Assembly (NCBI RefSeq): GCF_014645895.1
Contig: NZ_BMMP01000017.1
Location: 1 to 64,000, forward strand
From: Streptomyces daqingensis
GTDB lineage: Bacteria > Actinomycetota > Actinomycetes > Streptomycetales > Streptomycetaceae
Length of the DNA stretch: 64,000 bases
Direction of reading: 5' to 3'
The number at the start of each line of letters is the position of its first letter. The first letter of the stretch is position 1. Positions 8,404 to 17,164 of this stretch are shown here, in pieces. The translations under genes were made by a program, and so were the position numbers. Below the pieces are notes generated by a model, which was given only the letters and a program-made list of their open reading frames with translations, did no database searches and was not told the origin of the DNA.

Positions 8404-8518
8404 GCTTTCCCCTACTTAGGAAAAAAGAGGGGCTTCTGTTGTCTTTGGATGCGGCTCAGGGAGTTGAGAAGGAGCCGCTTCGCGGCGCGTTCTTCGGGCG
8501 GCGGCAAGCCGCCGAAGG

Positions 8519-8563
8519 GCAAGAAGAGCACCGCCCGGCGCTGCGGAGTGGTGCTCTTCTTGC
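8519..8563. terminator. terminator below the helicase gene
   Basis: GCAAGAAGAGCACC (8519-8532) pairs with GGTGCTCTTCTTGC (8550-8563) around a 17-base loop. It sits 17 bases past the minus-strand helicase stop codon and would separate the replication genes from xis-int. Confidence 0.75.
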
Positions 8564-8579
8564 TTGTTCGCCCGGCCGG

Positions 8580-10052
8580 TTAGCCCAGCTGCTGTTGCTC
8601 GGCTGGGGGTGCGGGCCGTCGGGTGATTTCGATGTAGCGGCCCTGTTTGGTGCGGCCCCAGTCGATGAGCACCCCCCGGGCGGCCAGGGTGGGTTGGAGG
8701 CGCTTGAGCCGGTCGGAGAGGACTTTGCCGGTGGTGGGCCAGCCCTTGGGCATCGGACGGCACTCCTCGCCGCTGTAGAGGCGGCTGAGGGTGTTGAGCC
8801 ATTCCGAGGAGGTCATTCGCTCCGGGGCCCCGGCGGTGAGCTCGGTGGCGTGCTTGAGGACGGTCTGGGCGAGCAGGTCGCCTTCGATGACGTCGTCGTT
8901 GAGGTCATCCAGGCTGGCCCGGTAGGCAGCCAGGGCCCCGAGGCCGGTTGCGGTATCCAGCTGGGCGCACAGGTGCGCGAAGTCCGCCATTCGCAGATCG
9001 GTGGGGGTCTGCGCCTCGACCGCCCGCACCTGCACCGCGAGGTCCAGCAGGGAGCCGAGGATGACGGGCAGGGCCTCTTCGAATTCCGCCCACAGCTCCG
9101 CCTCGGTGCGCCGGACGCTGGGGCGCTCCAGACGCAGCGGCAGGAGCCGTTCCGCCAGGTCGGGGCGGATGACTCCGACGTCGATGCCGGTCATCAGCAG
9201 CGGGCGGCGGTAGCCGACGCGGAAGACGTCCCCGTCGGTGAACAGGGCCCGTTTGACGTTCTCCGCTCCGGTGACGATGCGGCACATCGCATCGGAGAGG
9301 TCTGGGGTCATGTGGGAGAGGTTGTCCAGCGCGGTGACCCATCCGGCAGCGACCGTCGCGATCAGGTTCTCCTCGTCCTTCGGCGCGTGGCGCAGGTCGC
9401 CGCTCATGCCTTCGATGATCCGCACGAGCATCCGCCCGGCGGTGGACTTGCCCGCGCCCTGCGGGCCGGTCAGGAACGGCGCCGGGACGGGCACGGAGGG
9501 TTCCAGGCAGCCGAGAAGCCAGGCGAGGGCGAGGCATTCGGTCTCCGCGGTGGCGAAGTTGCACAGCCTCAGGAGCAGGTCGATGCCCTTGCCGTCGGTG
9601 TCCTTGGCCGGCAGGGGCAGTTCACCAGTGAGCTGGGTGCGGCGCCAGCGCACTTCGTGCGGGTCGGGGACGGTGATGTCCCAGTCGCCGGGGTGGATGT
9701 GGACGGACTGGCCGTCGTTGCGGCCCAGGTCCAGCCACGTCGCACCGTGGAAGCCGGGGGCGACGCGGAGGTGGACGGGTTGCACGTCCTGGCTGAGCGC
9801 GAGTGCTTCGATCAAGTCGAGTGCCTCCTTCATGGCGGTGCCGTTGAACACGCCCAGGCCGTCGTGGAACATGCCGACCATCAACTCCTGACGGTGGCTG
9901 CCGGTCGTGCCCTGGGAGCGGATCGGCCGGGCCACTGGCTGGCCGTTGCGCTGCGCGTACACGGTCCCGTCGGCGGTGCGGAAGTACCGGAAGCGCTCCT
10001 GCGCGTAGTTGGCGATGACCTCGCGTGCCGGGTTCTTCTCCTCCTCGGACAT
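8580..10052 (-). CDS. AICE-1 replication ATPase/helicase
   Basis: 490 aa. A P-loop GPQGAGKST with K202 is followed by Walker-B and arginine-rich segments typical of the helicase partner of prim-pol replication proteins in AICEs. The C-terminus (about 400-480) resembles a winged-helix DNA-binding segment. It starts 3 bp after the stop of the prim-pol gene, and its ribosome-binding site lies inside that gene's end, so the pair is translationally coupled. The probable role is origin unwinding for replication of the excised circle. Helicase assignment is by context plus P-loop. Confidence 0.8.
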   Translation of the reverse strand: MSEEEKNPAREVIANYAQERFRYFRTADGTVYAQRNGQPVARPIRSQGTTGSHRQELMVGMFHDGLGVFNGTAMKEALDLIEALALSQDVQPVHLRVAPGFHGATWLDLGRNDGQSVHIHPGDWDITVPDPHEVRWRRTQLTGELPLPAKDTDGKGIDLLLRLCNFATAETECLALAWLLGCLEPSVPVPAPFLTGPQGAGKSTAGRMLVRIIEGMSGDLRHAPKDEENLIATVAAGWVTALDNLSHMTPDLSDAMCRIVTGAENVKRALFTDGDVFRVGYRRPLLMTGIDVGVIRPDLAERLLPLRLERPSVRRTEAELWAEFEEALPVILGSLLDLAVQVRAVEAQTPTDLRMADFAHLCAQLDTATGLGALAAYRASLDDLNDDVIEGDLLAQTVLKHATELTAGAPERMTSSEWLNTLSRLYSGEECRPMPKGWPTTGKVLSDRLKRLQPTLAARGVLIDWGRTKQGRYIEITRRPAPPAEQQQLG

Positions 10053-10055
10053 GGG

Positions 10056-10901
10056 CTACATCCCCAACCTGGTGCGGGCGTTGGTCCACGCCTCCGTGCA
10101 GTGCCGCACGGACTCGCCCTTGGCCTGCGCGGCTGCGAACAGCCGCGCGACGTGAATCTCGGTGAGGCAGCCGCACCGGCCGTGGGCCGATAGCACGGCT
10201 AGGAAGGTCCGGTAGACGGTGGCGTGGATCGCGCTGGTGGCTTCGGTGATGTGCTGCTCTGCCATGGCGATCCCGCGCTCGAGGAACACCGGAGTGCGGT
10301 GTCGGCACTCACCACCTCCGGCCGGCAGCGGCACGGTGACGGCCCCGGGAGTCGGCCGGACGACGGTGGGTTCCTTCACGGCCAGCGCCCGTACGGCAGC
10401 CGGGAGTTCAGCCCTGGCGCCGTCCCCGGGGCCGATCCAGCGGGCGTAGGACATCGTGGACTTGATGTCCACGCCAGGCCGCACGCCGTTCGCGGACGGC
10501 ATGACGCCGCGGTAGATCCAGTGCTCCCCGCGCGTCGTTGCCACGGTGCGGGTGGCCGGCAGTGCCTCGCGGGCCCACGCGACGGCGGCGGCGTCATCGA
10601 GGTCCACGACTGTCAGGCCGGCCCCGCCGGGGTGGTAGGCCACGGCCGCAGCATCAGCCCACGCCTTCCGCCACGGAGGGGAGGTGAGCACAGCCGGGTC
10701 GGTCGTGGCTGCTGCCCAGGCGTGGCACGGGGCCGGGCAGGCGCACGGGCCGGGGGTTGCCATGTGGGGGCGTCCGCCGCAGGCGTTGTTGCGGCAGGCT
10801 CGGCAGTTGCCCACCGGCAGCTTCGCGGCCCGCAGTGGCAGCACTGGAAGTTCCGACGCCGCCAGGTCCAACGCTGTGCGGAGTGGGTCAGGTTGGGTCA
10901 T
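10056..10901 (-). CDS. bifunctional primase/polymerase (prim-pol) of AICE-1
   Basis: 281 aa from the ATG at 10901, which has GAGGAGGT upstream on the minus strand. Archaeo-eukaryotic primase signatures are present: the metal-binding VVDLDDAAA segment, a histidine segment GEHWIYRG, and GVDIKS followed by WIGPG. A cysteine cluster (CRACRNNACGG, then CPAPC) near residues 35-65 looks zinc-binding. AICEs that replicate with prim-pol instead of RepSA carry such a protein next to a helicase. It probably synthesises primers at the element origin. The longer frame upstream of 10901 is not supported. Confidence 0.85.
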   Translation of the reverse strand: MTQPDPLRTALDLAASELPVLPLRAAKLPVGNCRACRNNACGGRPHMATPGPCACPAPCHAWAAATTDPAVLTSPPWRKAWADAAAVAYHPGGAGLTVVDLDDAAAVAWAREALPATRTVATTRGEHWIYRGVMPSANGVRPGVDIKSTMSYARWIGPGDGARAELPAAVRALAVKEPTVVRPTPGAVTVPLPAGGGECRHRTPVFLERGIAMAEQHITEATSAIHATVYRTFLAVLSAHGRCGCLTEIHVARLFAAAQAKGESVRHCTEAWTNARTRLGM

Positions 10902-10989
10902 GCTGGAGACCTCCTCAGTCTCTTTCTCAGGGGCAGGGGAAGCCGGAGCGACCGCATGTCTTTGGCGAGAGAGGCGGTCGCTCCGGGCG

Positions 10990-11448
10990 TCAGGGGCGGT
11001 TGATGGTTCCGCCGGCGCGGCTGAAGAGGCCGGTGGCGGTGTTGTGTTGGGTGATGTGTGTGGCGCCGCTGCGGTTGGTGGCGAGGGCGATGAGTGCGGC
11101 GAGGATCCAGATTCCGGCGCCTGTCGTGAGGCCGGTGAGGGCTTGGCCGATACCCCAGCCGATGCCTGCGGCGGCGGCGCCGGTGCCGACGCCTGCGGCG
11201 AGGTAGCGCTGGGCGCGGGGGTCGAAGAGCGGCTGTGGGGTGAGGTCCCGCGGTGGCGTGGGCAGCGTTGGCGCGTGCTGTTCGTAGACGGGGACCAGGC
11301 CGCCGGCGTAGTGCTCGTAGCCGACGATCCGCCGCTCGACAGCCGGAGCCGGTGCGGGCGGGTGGACGGTGAGGGGCGCGGGCCGGTGCACGCGGGTGTC
11401 GGTGCGGGCAAGTTGCGCGGACGTGTGCGTGTGGGTGGGGGTGTGCAT
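10990..11448 (-). CDS. small membrane protein of the transfer/replication module
   Basis: 152 aa from the ATG at 11448, preceded by GGAGG. A His/Pro-rich hydrophilic N-terminus is followed by a glycine/alanine-rich hydrophobic region (about residues 82-122) with two likely membrane helices. A short polar tail contains HITQHN. I do not recognise a named family. Similar small membrane proteins with His-rich tails accompany tra genes of Streptomyces plasmids and are thought to help intramycelial spread, but that link is inferred from position only. Confidence 0.65.
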   Translation of the reverse strand: MHTPTHTHTSAQLARTDTRVHRPAPLTVHPPAPAPAVERRIVGYEHYAGGLVPVYEQHAPTLPTPPRDLTPQPLFDPRAQRYLAAGVGTGAAAAGIGWGIGQALTGLTTGAGIWILAALIALATNRSGATHITQHNTATGLFSRAGGTINRP

Positions 11449-11520
11449 GGGTGCCTCCGGGCGTGGCTGTAGGGGCGGTCCCGGTGGCCGGGCCGCGGAT
11501 GCTCGTCTTCGCGGGCGTGA

Positions 11521-11756
11521 GGTGTCAGCGCGGGGTGTCAGCGCCGTGCGAGGGCCGGTTTCTATAGGTCAACGCGTGCGCGCGCGTGAGCTGACACCCC
11601 TTCTGACACCCCCGTTGACACCCCCTCTGACAGGGGTCTGACACCCCGTGTGGGGCCGGTTCGCAAGGGGCTGACACCCCCTGACACCCCGTCTTCACGA
11701 GGTGGGGTGTCAGGGGGTGTCAGCTGGAGTGTTACCGCAGGTGGGGTGGGGTGTCA
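11521..11756. repeat. TGACACCC octamer array, candidate clt/TraB recognition site
   Basis: Exact TGACACCC occurs on the plus strand at 11592, 11604, 11616, 11639, 11672 and 11682. On the minus strand it occurs at 11533-11540, 11705-11712, 11715-11722 and 11749-11756. A variant at 11628 keeps the 12-bp spacing of the central block. The array fills the gap directly downstream of the TraB/FtsK-like gene and its last copy overlaps that gene's stop codon. Streptomyces clt loci consist of 8-bp TRS repeats bound by the TraB winged helix, so this is a strong clt candidate. Confidence 0.7.
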
Positions 11757-13754
11757 GCTCGCCGCGGCGAGGGTGGGGTAGAGGAGTGTGTAGACCCCGG
11801 CGTCGTCGGTCTCCGCGAGGTGGATTTCCTCGTCCGCGAGTTCGTTGAGGCGGGCGCTGATCCAGGCGCGGGAGCGGCCGATGCGGCCTTCGCGGCCGTA
11901 GGGCTGGAAGTGCTTCGGCCCGACGTGCTCCAGCCCGTCGCGCCGGTATTCCTCCAGCATCGCCAGCAGCTCGCTGTAGGCCTCCTCCGGACTCTTCTCC
12001 GGGGTCGGTGCGGGCTTGGCGAACGCCCACACCTCGGAGACGCTGACGGGCGGGATCTCGCGGTCGGGGTCAGCGTTCAACTGCTCCACGCTCGGGCCGC
12101 TGCCGTCGTCGTCGCTGGGGAGGCGGGCGTCGATGTCGCGGTTGATCTGCCGCTCCAGCAGCACCTCGTCCTGTCCGGCGCGTTCGTCGGTGTGCACGGG
12201 CATCTCCCGGGTCGTGTCGTCGGTGTAGTGGGTGCGCTCCGCATACGCCTCGCCGGCCGCGGTGGCGGTGACGGGGTCAGCCGCGGGGCGCGGGACTGAG
12301 GCGAGCACGGCTTCGATCTGCTGGTCGTCGGTGTAGTACGTGCGCAGCGGTGTGGCGTAGCGGTCCTCGTCGACGCCGGGGGCCACCAGGTAGGCGTATC
12401 CGGGCTTGCGGTTCTCCCACGCCTCGGGGCGGGCGCCGGCGTCGCGGACGTCTTCGGGGAGGGCCATGTCGGCGGTGGTGCCGCCCTTGACGCCGAAGCA
12501 CATCACGCCACCGAGCTGTTCACGCACGTCGGTGGGCATGGAGGTCGCGGAGGGGCGTTGGAGGCTGATGATGACGGAGATCCCGGCGGAGCGGGCCTCC
12601 ATGACCAGGCCTTCCATCTCGGTGCCCTCACGAAAGAACTTCGCGGCCTCCTCGATCCACACGACCATGTAGGGCATGCCCAGCTGCCGGTAGGCGTCCG
12701 GGGTCCAGTTCTTGTAGCCGTGCTCGCCCAGGGCGTCGGCGCGGGCGGTGATGACCGGGGAGAGGGCGTCGATCATCGCCTCGCCCCCGGCGGTGGTCAT
12801 CTCGACCCAGTCCAGGTAGGGCAGGAACGGCGCGAAGGTCTGCTTGCCCTTGGAGGGGTCCACGGCCCACACGATCACGTCCCGCCGGGTGAGGACCTCG
12901 GCTACCGCGATGGAGACCCCGGCGGACTTCCCCGAGCCGTTCATGCCGGCGGTCAGGAAGTGGGTGGCGTTGCGGCCACTGTCCTGGTCGGCAGGGAACC
13001 ACAGCTCAGCCGGGGCCCCGTCCTCGTAGATGCCCGGCTGTACCGGGTCGGTGATCGAGCCGCCTGGGTGGGACGGGCCGGGCCAGGCGGTCGGGGTCTT
13101 GAGCATGTCGGTCGGGACGAAGACCATCTCGCCCTGCGCGGCGTTCTCCGCGTCCGGCTGGATGCGGATGCTGTTGGGGGAGATGCCCAACTCGGACGCG
13201 ATCTGGTTGATGCGGTTGCCAAGGTCGGCGTTGGTCAACTCGCCCGGAGCGAGCTGGTACTTGGCGGTGACCTTGTTCGGCTCGACCTTCGGCTCGCCAC
13301 GCAGCCGGGCCTTGGCCTTACCCAGCGACTTCGTCAGGATGCCGGTCTCCTCACCCTCACCCTTGGCGGCGTCGGGGTTGACCCGCAGGACCTTGCGGAC
13401 GTTCCACGAGGCGGCCAACGCGCTCCCGCCGATGGCGAGCCAGGTCAGCTGCGAATCCCCGAGGGGATCGGTGAAGCTGGCGACGGTCAGGTAGCCGGTC
13501 GCGGCCGCGGTGGTGAGGGTGGCGTGCAGGCGGCGGGCCTCGCTGGTGTTCTTCCCCGCCCACCACGTCGCCGCGGTCAGGGCGCCGGCGGCGAGGGTCA
13601 TGCCCATGGCCACGAGCGGCTCGTTGCCCCATGCCTGGTGCGCGGCGAACGTGGCGGGCACCTGCGCGGCGGCAGCGAGCCAGGGACGTGCGTGCGGCGA
13701 CGAGAGGCCCTTGCGCACGTCAGATTTGAGTGCGGACTTCGTGCTGTTGGTCAT
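11754..13754 (-). CDS. traB: TraB/FtsK-SpoIIIE-type DNA translocase
   Basis: 666 aa from the ATG at 13754, with GGAGTG upstream. The frame extends 18 codons further but without a good start. An N-terminal hydrophobic region (about 30-110) supplies membrane helices. A motor domain follows with P-loop GMNGSGKS (K276) and Walker B VVWIEEAAK (E368/E369). The last about 70 residues (GREGRIGRSRAWISARLNEL region) look like a winged helix comparable to the FtsK gamma or TraB DNA-reading domain. It would pump double-stranded DNA between hyphae during conjugation. An octamer repeat array lies just past its end. Confidence 0.88.
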   Translation of the reverse strand: MTNSTKSALKSDVRKGLSSPHARPWLAAAAQVPATFAAHQAWGNEPLVAMGMTLAAGALTAATWWAGKNTSEARRLHATLTTAAATGYLTVASFTDPLGDSQLTWLAIGGSALAASWNVRKVLRVNPDAAKGEGEETGILTKSLGKAKARLRGEPKVEPNKVTAKYQLAPGELTNADLGNRINQIASELGISPNSIRIQPDAENAAQGEMVFVPTDMLKTPTAWPGPSHPGGSITDPVQPGIYEDGAPAELWFPADQDSGRNATHFLTAGMNGSGKSAGVSIAVAEVLTRRDVIVWAVDPSKGKQTFAPFLPYLDWVEMTTAGGEAMIDALSPVITARADALGEHGYKNWTPDAYRQLGMPYMVVWIEEAAKFFREGTEMEGLVMEARSAGISVIISLQRPSATSMPTDVREQLGGVMCFGVKGGTTADMALPEDVRDAGARPEAWENRKPGYAYLVAPGVDEDRYATPLRTYYTDDQQIEAVLASVPRPAADPVTATAAGEAYAERTHYTDDTTREMPVHTDERAGQDEVLLERQINRDIDARLPSDDDGSGPSVEQLNADPDREIPPVSVSEVWAFAKPAPTPEKSPEEAYSELLAMLEEYRRDGLEHVGPKHFQPYGREGRIGRSRAWISARLNELADEEIHLAETDDAGVYTLLYPTLAAAS

Positions 13755-13837
13755 CAGGATCACTCCAGAAAGCCCCGGTGCCCGGCCCACACGATGTGGA
13801 CCGGGCACCAGGGCGAGAGACGCAGGGGAATCGGTGG

Positions 13838-13993
13838 TCAGCCGCGCAGGAGGGCGGCGACCAGCAGGTAGGCGAAGAAGAGGCCGCCGGCGAGCATCAG
13901 GCCGTCACCGAGGAGCAGGTAGAACCGCACCCGCAGCACGACGGCGAAGGCCAGAGCCGCACCGGCGGCCACCACCAGGTCGAGGCTGGTCAC
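13838..13993 (-). CDS. 51-aa membrane protein of the transfer operon
   Basis: The GTG start at 13993 has GGAGGTGAC immediately upstream. The product is almost entirely hydrophobic, with two predicted membrane helices (about residues 5-20 and 25-48). It lies one base after the stop of the preceding gene and 84 bp before traB, so it belongs to the same transcript. Small hydrophobic Spd proteins of this kind are common in Streptomyces conjugative elements; the specific family is not recognisable. Confidence 0.6.
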   Translation of the reverse strand: MTSLDLVVAAGAALAFAVVLRVRFYLLLGDGLMLAGGLFFAYLLVAALLRG

Positions 13994-13994
13994 G

Positions 13995-14546
13995 TCACCT
14001 CCAGCCGAAATGCGAGTGCTGCTTCTGCTGGGGGCGGGCCTTGCCAATCTTCATCAGCTCCGCCTCGTACTCCCGCTCAAAGGCGGAGTACAGCGCGGAG
14101 TACCACTTGGCCATCAGCTTCTCCGCCTGCGCGATCCGCTTGAGCCACCGCGTTACCCGCCGCGCGCGGGAACGGGCACCGGCCATGGACCCGGTGGTGT
14201 CGGGGATGTTGCGCAGCCTGCCTTCCAGCATCTCCGCATCGAGCGCCCGCTCGACGGCCCGCTGGCGGGCCGCCTTGCGGCCGTACTCGCAGAACGCGCG
14301 GATGTCCTCGTTGGACAGGAAGTCACCGCCGGGCATGCCCTCCTGACCGCTCTTCTTCGGGGCGCTGCCACCACCGTTCTTGGTGATGTTGATGTTGATC
14401 GAGCCGTTCAGCGCCGGGTTGAGCGAGTTGGACTTGTTGATGTGCCTCTGCGACGGCGGCACGGCGTGCGGCGGCGGGGTCGTCTTCGCCTTCCCGCCGA
14501 TGTAGGGCACGTCCGGGGCGGCGTTGCGCAGATTCTGACTGGCCAT
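13995..14546 (-). CDS. conserved AICE transfer-module protein, function unknown
   Basis: 183 aa from the ATG at 14546, with GGGAGGAA upstream. The N-terminal half is polar and Asn/Ser/Pro-rich (HINKSNSLNP, then INITKNGGG). The C-terminal half is highly charged and helical, with many Arg/Lys/Glu, and ends KQHSHFGW. No membrane segment or enzymatic motif is visible. Its position inside the spd-tra operon suggests a transfer-associated role. The upstream extension to 14747 overlaps the neighbouring gene and is rejected. Confidence 0.6.
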   Translation of the reverse strand: MASQNLRNAAPDVPYIGGKAKTTPPPHAVPPSQRHINKSNSLNPALNGSININITKNGGGSAPKKSGQEGMPGGDFLSNEDIRAFCEYGRKAARQRAVERALDAEMLEGRLRNIPDTTGSMAGARSRARRVTRWLKRIAQAEKLMAKWYSALYSAFEREYEAELMKIGKARPQQKQHSHFGWR

Positions 14547-14607
14547 GCGGGTGTTCCTCCCAGTTGAGTGGTGCACTCGGTGTCGGTTCCTGGTGCGTTG
14601 GTGCAGC

Positions 14608-14994
14608 TCAGGCGGCGGCTTCGTAGCCGCCCGAGTGGGCGCAGTGCGGGCACATCCCGAGCGAGGTCGGGATGCAGTAGCCCCGATCGATCCCGCACTC
14701 GGGGCAGGTGCGGCGGGCGGCCAGCGCCTTCTCCAGCGCGCGAGCACGGCCCGGCGTCATCGGCCGTACGGGCTTTGCCTCATCGAGGCGGTAGAGGTAG
14801 GCCACCCGGGCGCCGGACGGGCAGTGGCGCGAGCGCCACATGACCTGCCCGGCCACCGGTTGACCGCCAGGGCGCAGACCGCGCGCCCGCAGTTGGCGAC
14901 GCGTGGCAAGACCCTGCGGGGCGAGCCGCCAGGGGTAAGTGGGCATCCCGTACCGCGCGCCTTCCGGGTCGTAGAACCGCGCGACGGCCATCAC
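14608..14994 (-). CDS. RRQRL-motif zinc-binding protein
   Basis: 128 aa (GTG at 14994 or ATG at 14991). It carries the RRQLRARGLRPGGQPV segment (about residues 32-47) and a C-terminal zinc knuckle, CPECG followed by CPHC. This matches a small family known from Streptomyces integrative elements as RRQRL-motif zinc-binding proteins, whose function is unknown. The stop TGA of the upstream SpdB-like gene overlaps its GTGATG start, so it is translationally coupled within the transfer operon. Confidence 0.72.
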   Translation of the reverse strand: MMAVARFYDPEGARYGMPTYPWRLAPQGLATRRQLRARGLRPGGQPVAGQVMWRSRHCPSGARVAYLYRLDEAKPVRPMTPGRARALEKALAARRTCPECGIDRGYCIPTSLGMCPHCAHSGGYEAAA

Positions 14995-16697
14995 GAGACA
15001 CCCATCAGGGCGCCGTCAGCCGCGGGGTGCGCGGCAGCGCGCGGCGGGCGCTCGGCAAGCTGCGCGGCGCGCGCGGCACGGAAGTCCCGCAGCCAGTTCC
15101 GCGCGTTTCCACCGTCGACACCGAACCGGTCGGCGAGGTCGCCGGCAGTCGGCTCGACGCTCCCGTGGGAGTGCTGTAGGACGGTCTGGTAATGCTCCCA
15201 TCCGGCCTGCTTGGCCTCCGACCGGAACAGCGGCCCCTCGCCGTCCTTGGCCCCCTCGGGGGCGCCGGCGGCGTAGGGGGCGAGGTCCCCAGCCAGCCGC
15301 TCGCGCAACAGTTCAGCTTCCCGAACCTGGGTGCTGAGCTGCACCAACGCCGCCTCCCGCTGCCGTGCGGTCTGCTCGGCGGTGTCGGCGCGGGCGGTCA
15401 GGTCATCCAGCCTCCGCTGAGCGGTCTCGGCCTCCTGGCGGAGGTCGGTCAGCTCCTTTCGTGCTTCGTTGTGGGCGTCTTCCAGTTCCTGCCGCGCGCT
15501 GCCGGTGGCGGCTTCCGCGCGCTGCCGCGCGGTCTCCTCCAGGCTCCGCGCGTCTGCCGCGCGCTGCCGCGCAGCCTCGGTTTCGCCCGCGGCCTTCTCG
15601 ATCTCCCCCTGAAGGGATTCGAGGTGTTCCTGCGCGGCTTCGGTGGCCTCTTCCGCGCGCTGCCGCGCGGCCTCAGCTTCCTGCCGCGCGCTTTCCGCGC
15701 GCTCCCGCGCAGCCTCTGCCTCCTGCCGCGCGGTCTCGGCTTCTGCCGCGCGGGAGGCGGCAGCAGCGTGCTCAACCGCCTCCGTAACCGCGAGCCCTTC
15801 AAGGAGTTCCAGGACCACCGACGGGTTGGTGTAGTCGAGCTGGGCGACCTCATCCGCGCGGGTGAGCGCCGCCAGGCGCCGGACCATCGCCAGCGCCTGC
15901 CCCCGGTCGGTCGCCACATCAGCCTTATCGAGGGCCTTCTGCGACTTCCGCCGACGACGGGACACCTTCCGCTGCCCCCGCCCATGAGCGGCGCCCGGAG
16001 CCTTGAGGGCCAGGCGCAGGCGGTAGACGCGGCGTGCGGCCTTCTGCGCCCGCGCAGCACGAGCAATCCCGCTCGCGGACTGCCCGGGATCCAGGCCCAG
16101 GGAGGCGAAGAGGCCGGCCCATGCGTGCTGCCAGACAAGCAGCAGCAGCCGCATCGGGCCCGGTCGGCCACCCTCCTCCACCTCCTGGCCCTTGTCGGTG
16201 CGGTGGAGCTTGGCCCGGAGCTGAAGCTCGATCAGCCACGTCGCCAGCGGCGGGATTGCCGCCATGACCGGCCGTGCCCACCAGTTCGGGGCGTGGACGG
16301 CGTTCATCAGCGACGAGAACGCCACGAGGGTCCAGGCGGTGCGGTGCATCAGCCGCAGCTCATCCGTCCATCCGACCTTGGGGTCGGCGGCGCGGTAGAG
16401 CATGACCAGCAGCGTCATCTCCGCCGCGTCGAACACGGCAATGAACGCCACCGCCAGCCACGGCGAAAGCTCCGCGGTGTCGCGGGCGAAGCCCCACAGG
16501 CCATGGACGGAGACCGCGACACCGCCTAGGGCGACGACGGCCTGCGGGCCGATGCCGGCCAGCCACGGTGTCTTGCCGCGCCGCCGTGCGATGAGCGCGA
16601 TCCCGACTGCGAGCATGAGGAAGGTGACGGCGGTGGCAACGAGAAGGGGCAGCCACCCGGGCTGCCCCTGCACAAGACTCCTCAGCAGATCCATCAC
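14991..16697 (-). CDS. SpdB-like spread protein with coiled coil and C-terminal helix-turn-helix
   Basis: 568 aa. Four hydrophobic segments fill the first about 180 residues (for example LLVATAVTFLMLAVGIALIA and a later FIAVFDAAEMTLLVMLY), in the style of DUF2637/SpdB2 proteins. A basic segment follows (KVSRRRRKSQK). Then comes a long Ala/Glu/Arg coiled coil (about 310-470) built from near-identical heptads such as ARQEAEAARERAES. The last 90 residues hold a helix-turn-helix (TAGDLADRFGVDGGNARNWL). The likely role is membrane scaffolding of plasmid spread along hyphae. It overlaps the upstream gene by 4 bp. Confidence 0.72.
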   Translation of the reverse strand: MMDLLRSLVQGQPGWLPLLVATAVTFLMLAVGIALIARRRGKTPWLAGIGPQAVVALGGVAVSVHGLWGFARDTAELSPWLAVAFIAVFDAAEMTLLVMLYRAADPKVGWTDELRLMHRTAWTLVAFSSLMNAVHAPNWWARPVMAAIPPLATWLIELQLRAKLHRTDKGQEVEEGGRPGPMRLLLLVWQHAWAGLFASLGLDPGQSASGIARAARAQKAARRVYRLRLALKAPGAAHGRGQRKVSRRRRKSQKALDKADVATDRGQALAMVRRLAALTRADEVAQLDYTNPSVVLELLEGLAVTEAVEHAAAASRAAEAETARQEAEAARERAESARQEAEAARQRAEEATEAAQEHLESLQGEIEKAAGETEAARQRAADARSLEETARQRAEAATGSARQELEDAHNEARKELTDLRQEAETAQRRLDDLTARADTAEQTARQREAALVQLSTQVREAELLRERLAGDLAPYAAGAPEGAKDGEGPLFRSEAKQAGWEHYQTVLQHSHGSVEPTAGDLADRFGVDGGNARNWLRDFRAARAAQLAERPPRAAAHPAADGALMGVS

Positions 16698-17164
16698 GGT
16701 GTACCTCCCGCCTGCTCAGGCCACACGTAGGCGCCTGTGACGCGCCAGGACGACTCCGGCAGCGGCTTGCCGTCAGGGGTGTCATGCCACTCCCCGCCCG
16801 CGCCTTCGCGGGCGGCTGCGGCCTTAGCCCCCTCGTGGCTGGTGTGGACGCTGTGGATCTCACCGAAGCGCGTCAGGACGTACACGCACTTCGGCCGGGC
16901 TTCGGCCTGACGGACTTCCTCCACCAGCTCCTCAACCTCCGCACGGAGCTTGGTGTTGGCGCTCTCGGCCACCTCGCGGGCGAAGTCAGCGCCAGAGAGC
17001 TGCTTCTCCAGCTCCGCACGCTCACCGGCCAGCCGCACCTGGGTGGCGATCTCGCGGTCCAGAGCCTGCTGAGCCCGGCCCTCGGCCGCCTCAGCCTGCT
17101 CGCGCAGCCGGTTGCGTGCGGACTCCATCTCCACCAGACGGCGAGAGGTCACGATGCGGATCAC
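16694..17164 (-). CDS. coiled-coil protein of the transfer operon
   Basis: 156 aa. Residues 8-90 form a charged helical coiled coil (RLVEMESARNRLREQAEAAE and on). A small globular C-terminus follows (KCVYVLTRFGEIHSVHTSHEGAK, then WRVTGAYVWPEQ). It overlaps the SpdB-like gene by four bases (ATGA) and abuts the upstream gene, so it is part of one translationally coupled series. The C-terminal part resembles small DUF-type domains of AICE proteins, but I cannot name it. Confidence 0.65.
   Translation of the reverse strand: MIRIVTSRRLVEMESARNRLREQAEAAEGRAQQALDREIATQVRLAGERAELEKQLSGADFAREVAESANTKLRAEVEELVEEVRQAEARPKCVYVLTRFGEIHSVHTSHEGAKAAAAREGAGGEWHDTPDGKPLPESSWRVTGAYVWPEQAGGTP

Noticed and set aside
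8439..10193. A 584-codon plus-strand frame over the helicase gene
   Set aside because: It crosses the terminator hairpin and the gene-free repeat end, and has no protein-like motif; the minus-strand P-loop ATPase is the real gene.
15192..16529. A long plus-strand frame over the SpdB-like coiled-coil gene
   Set aside because: Its Leu/Arg/Pro repeats are the antisense of the Ala/Glu/Arg heptads; no start signal.
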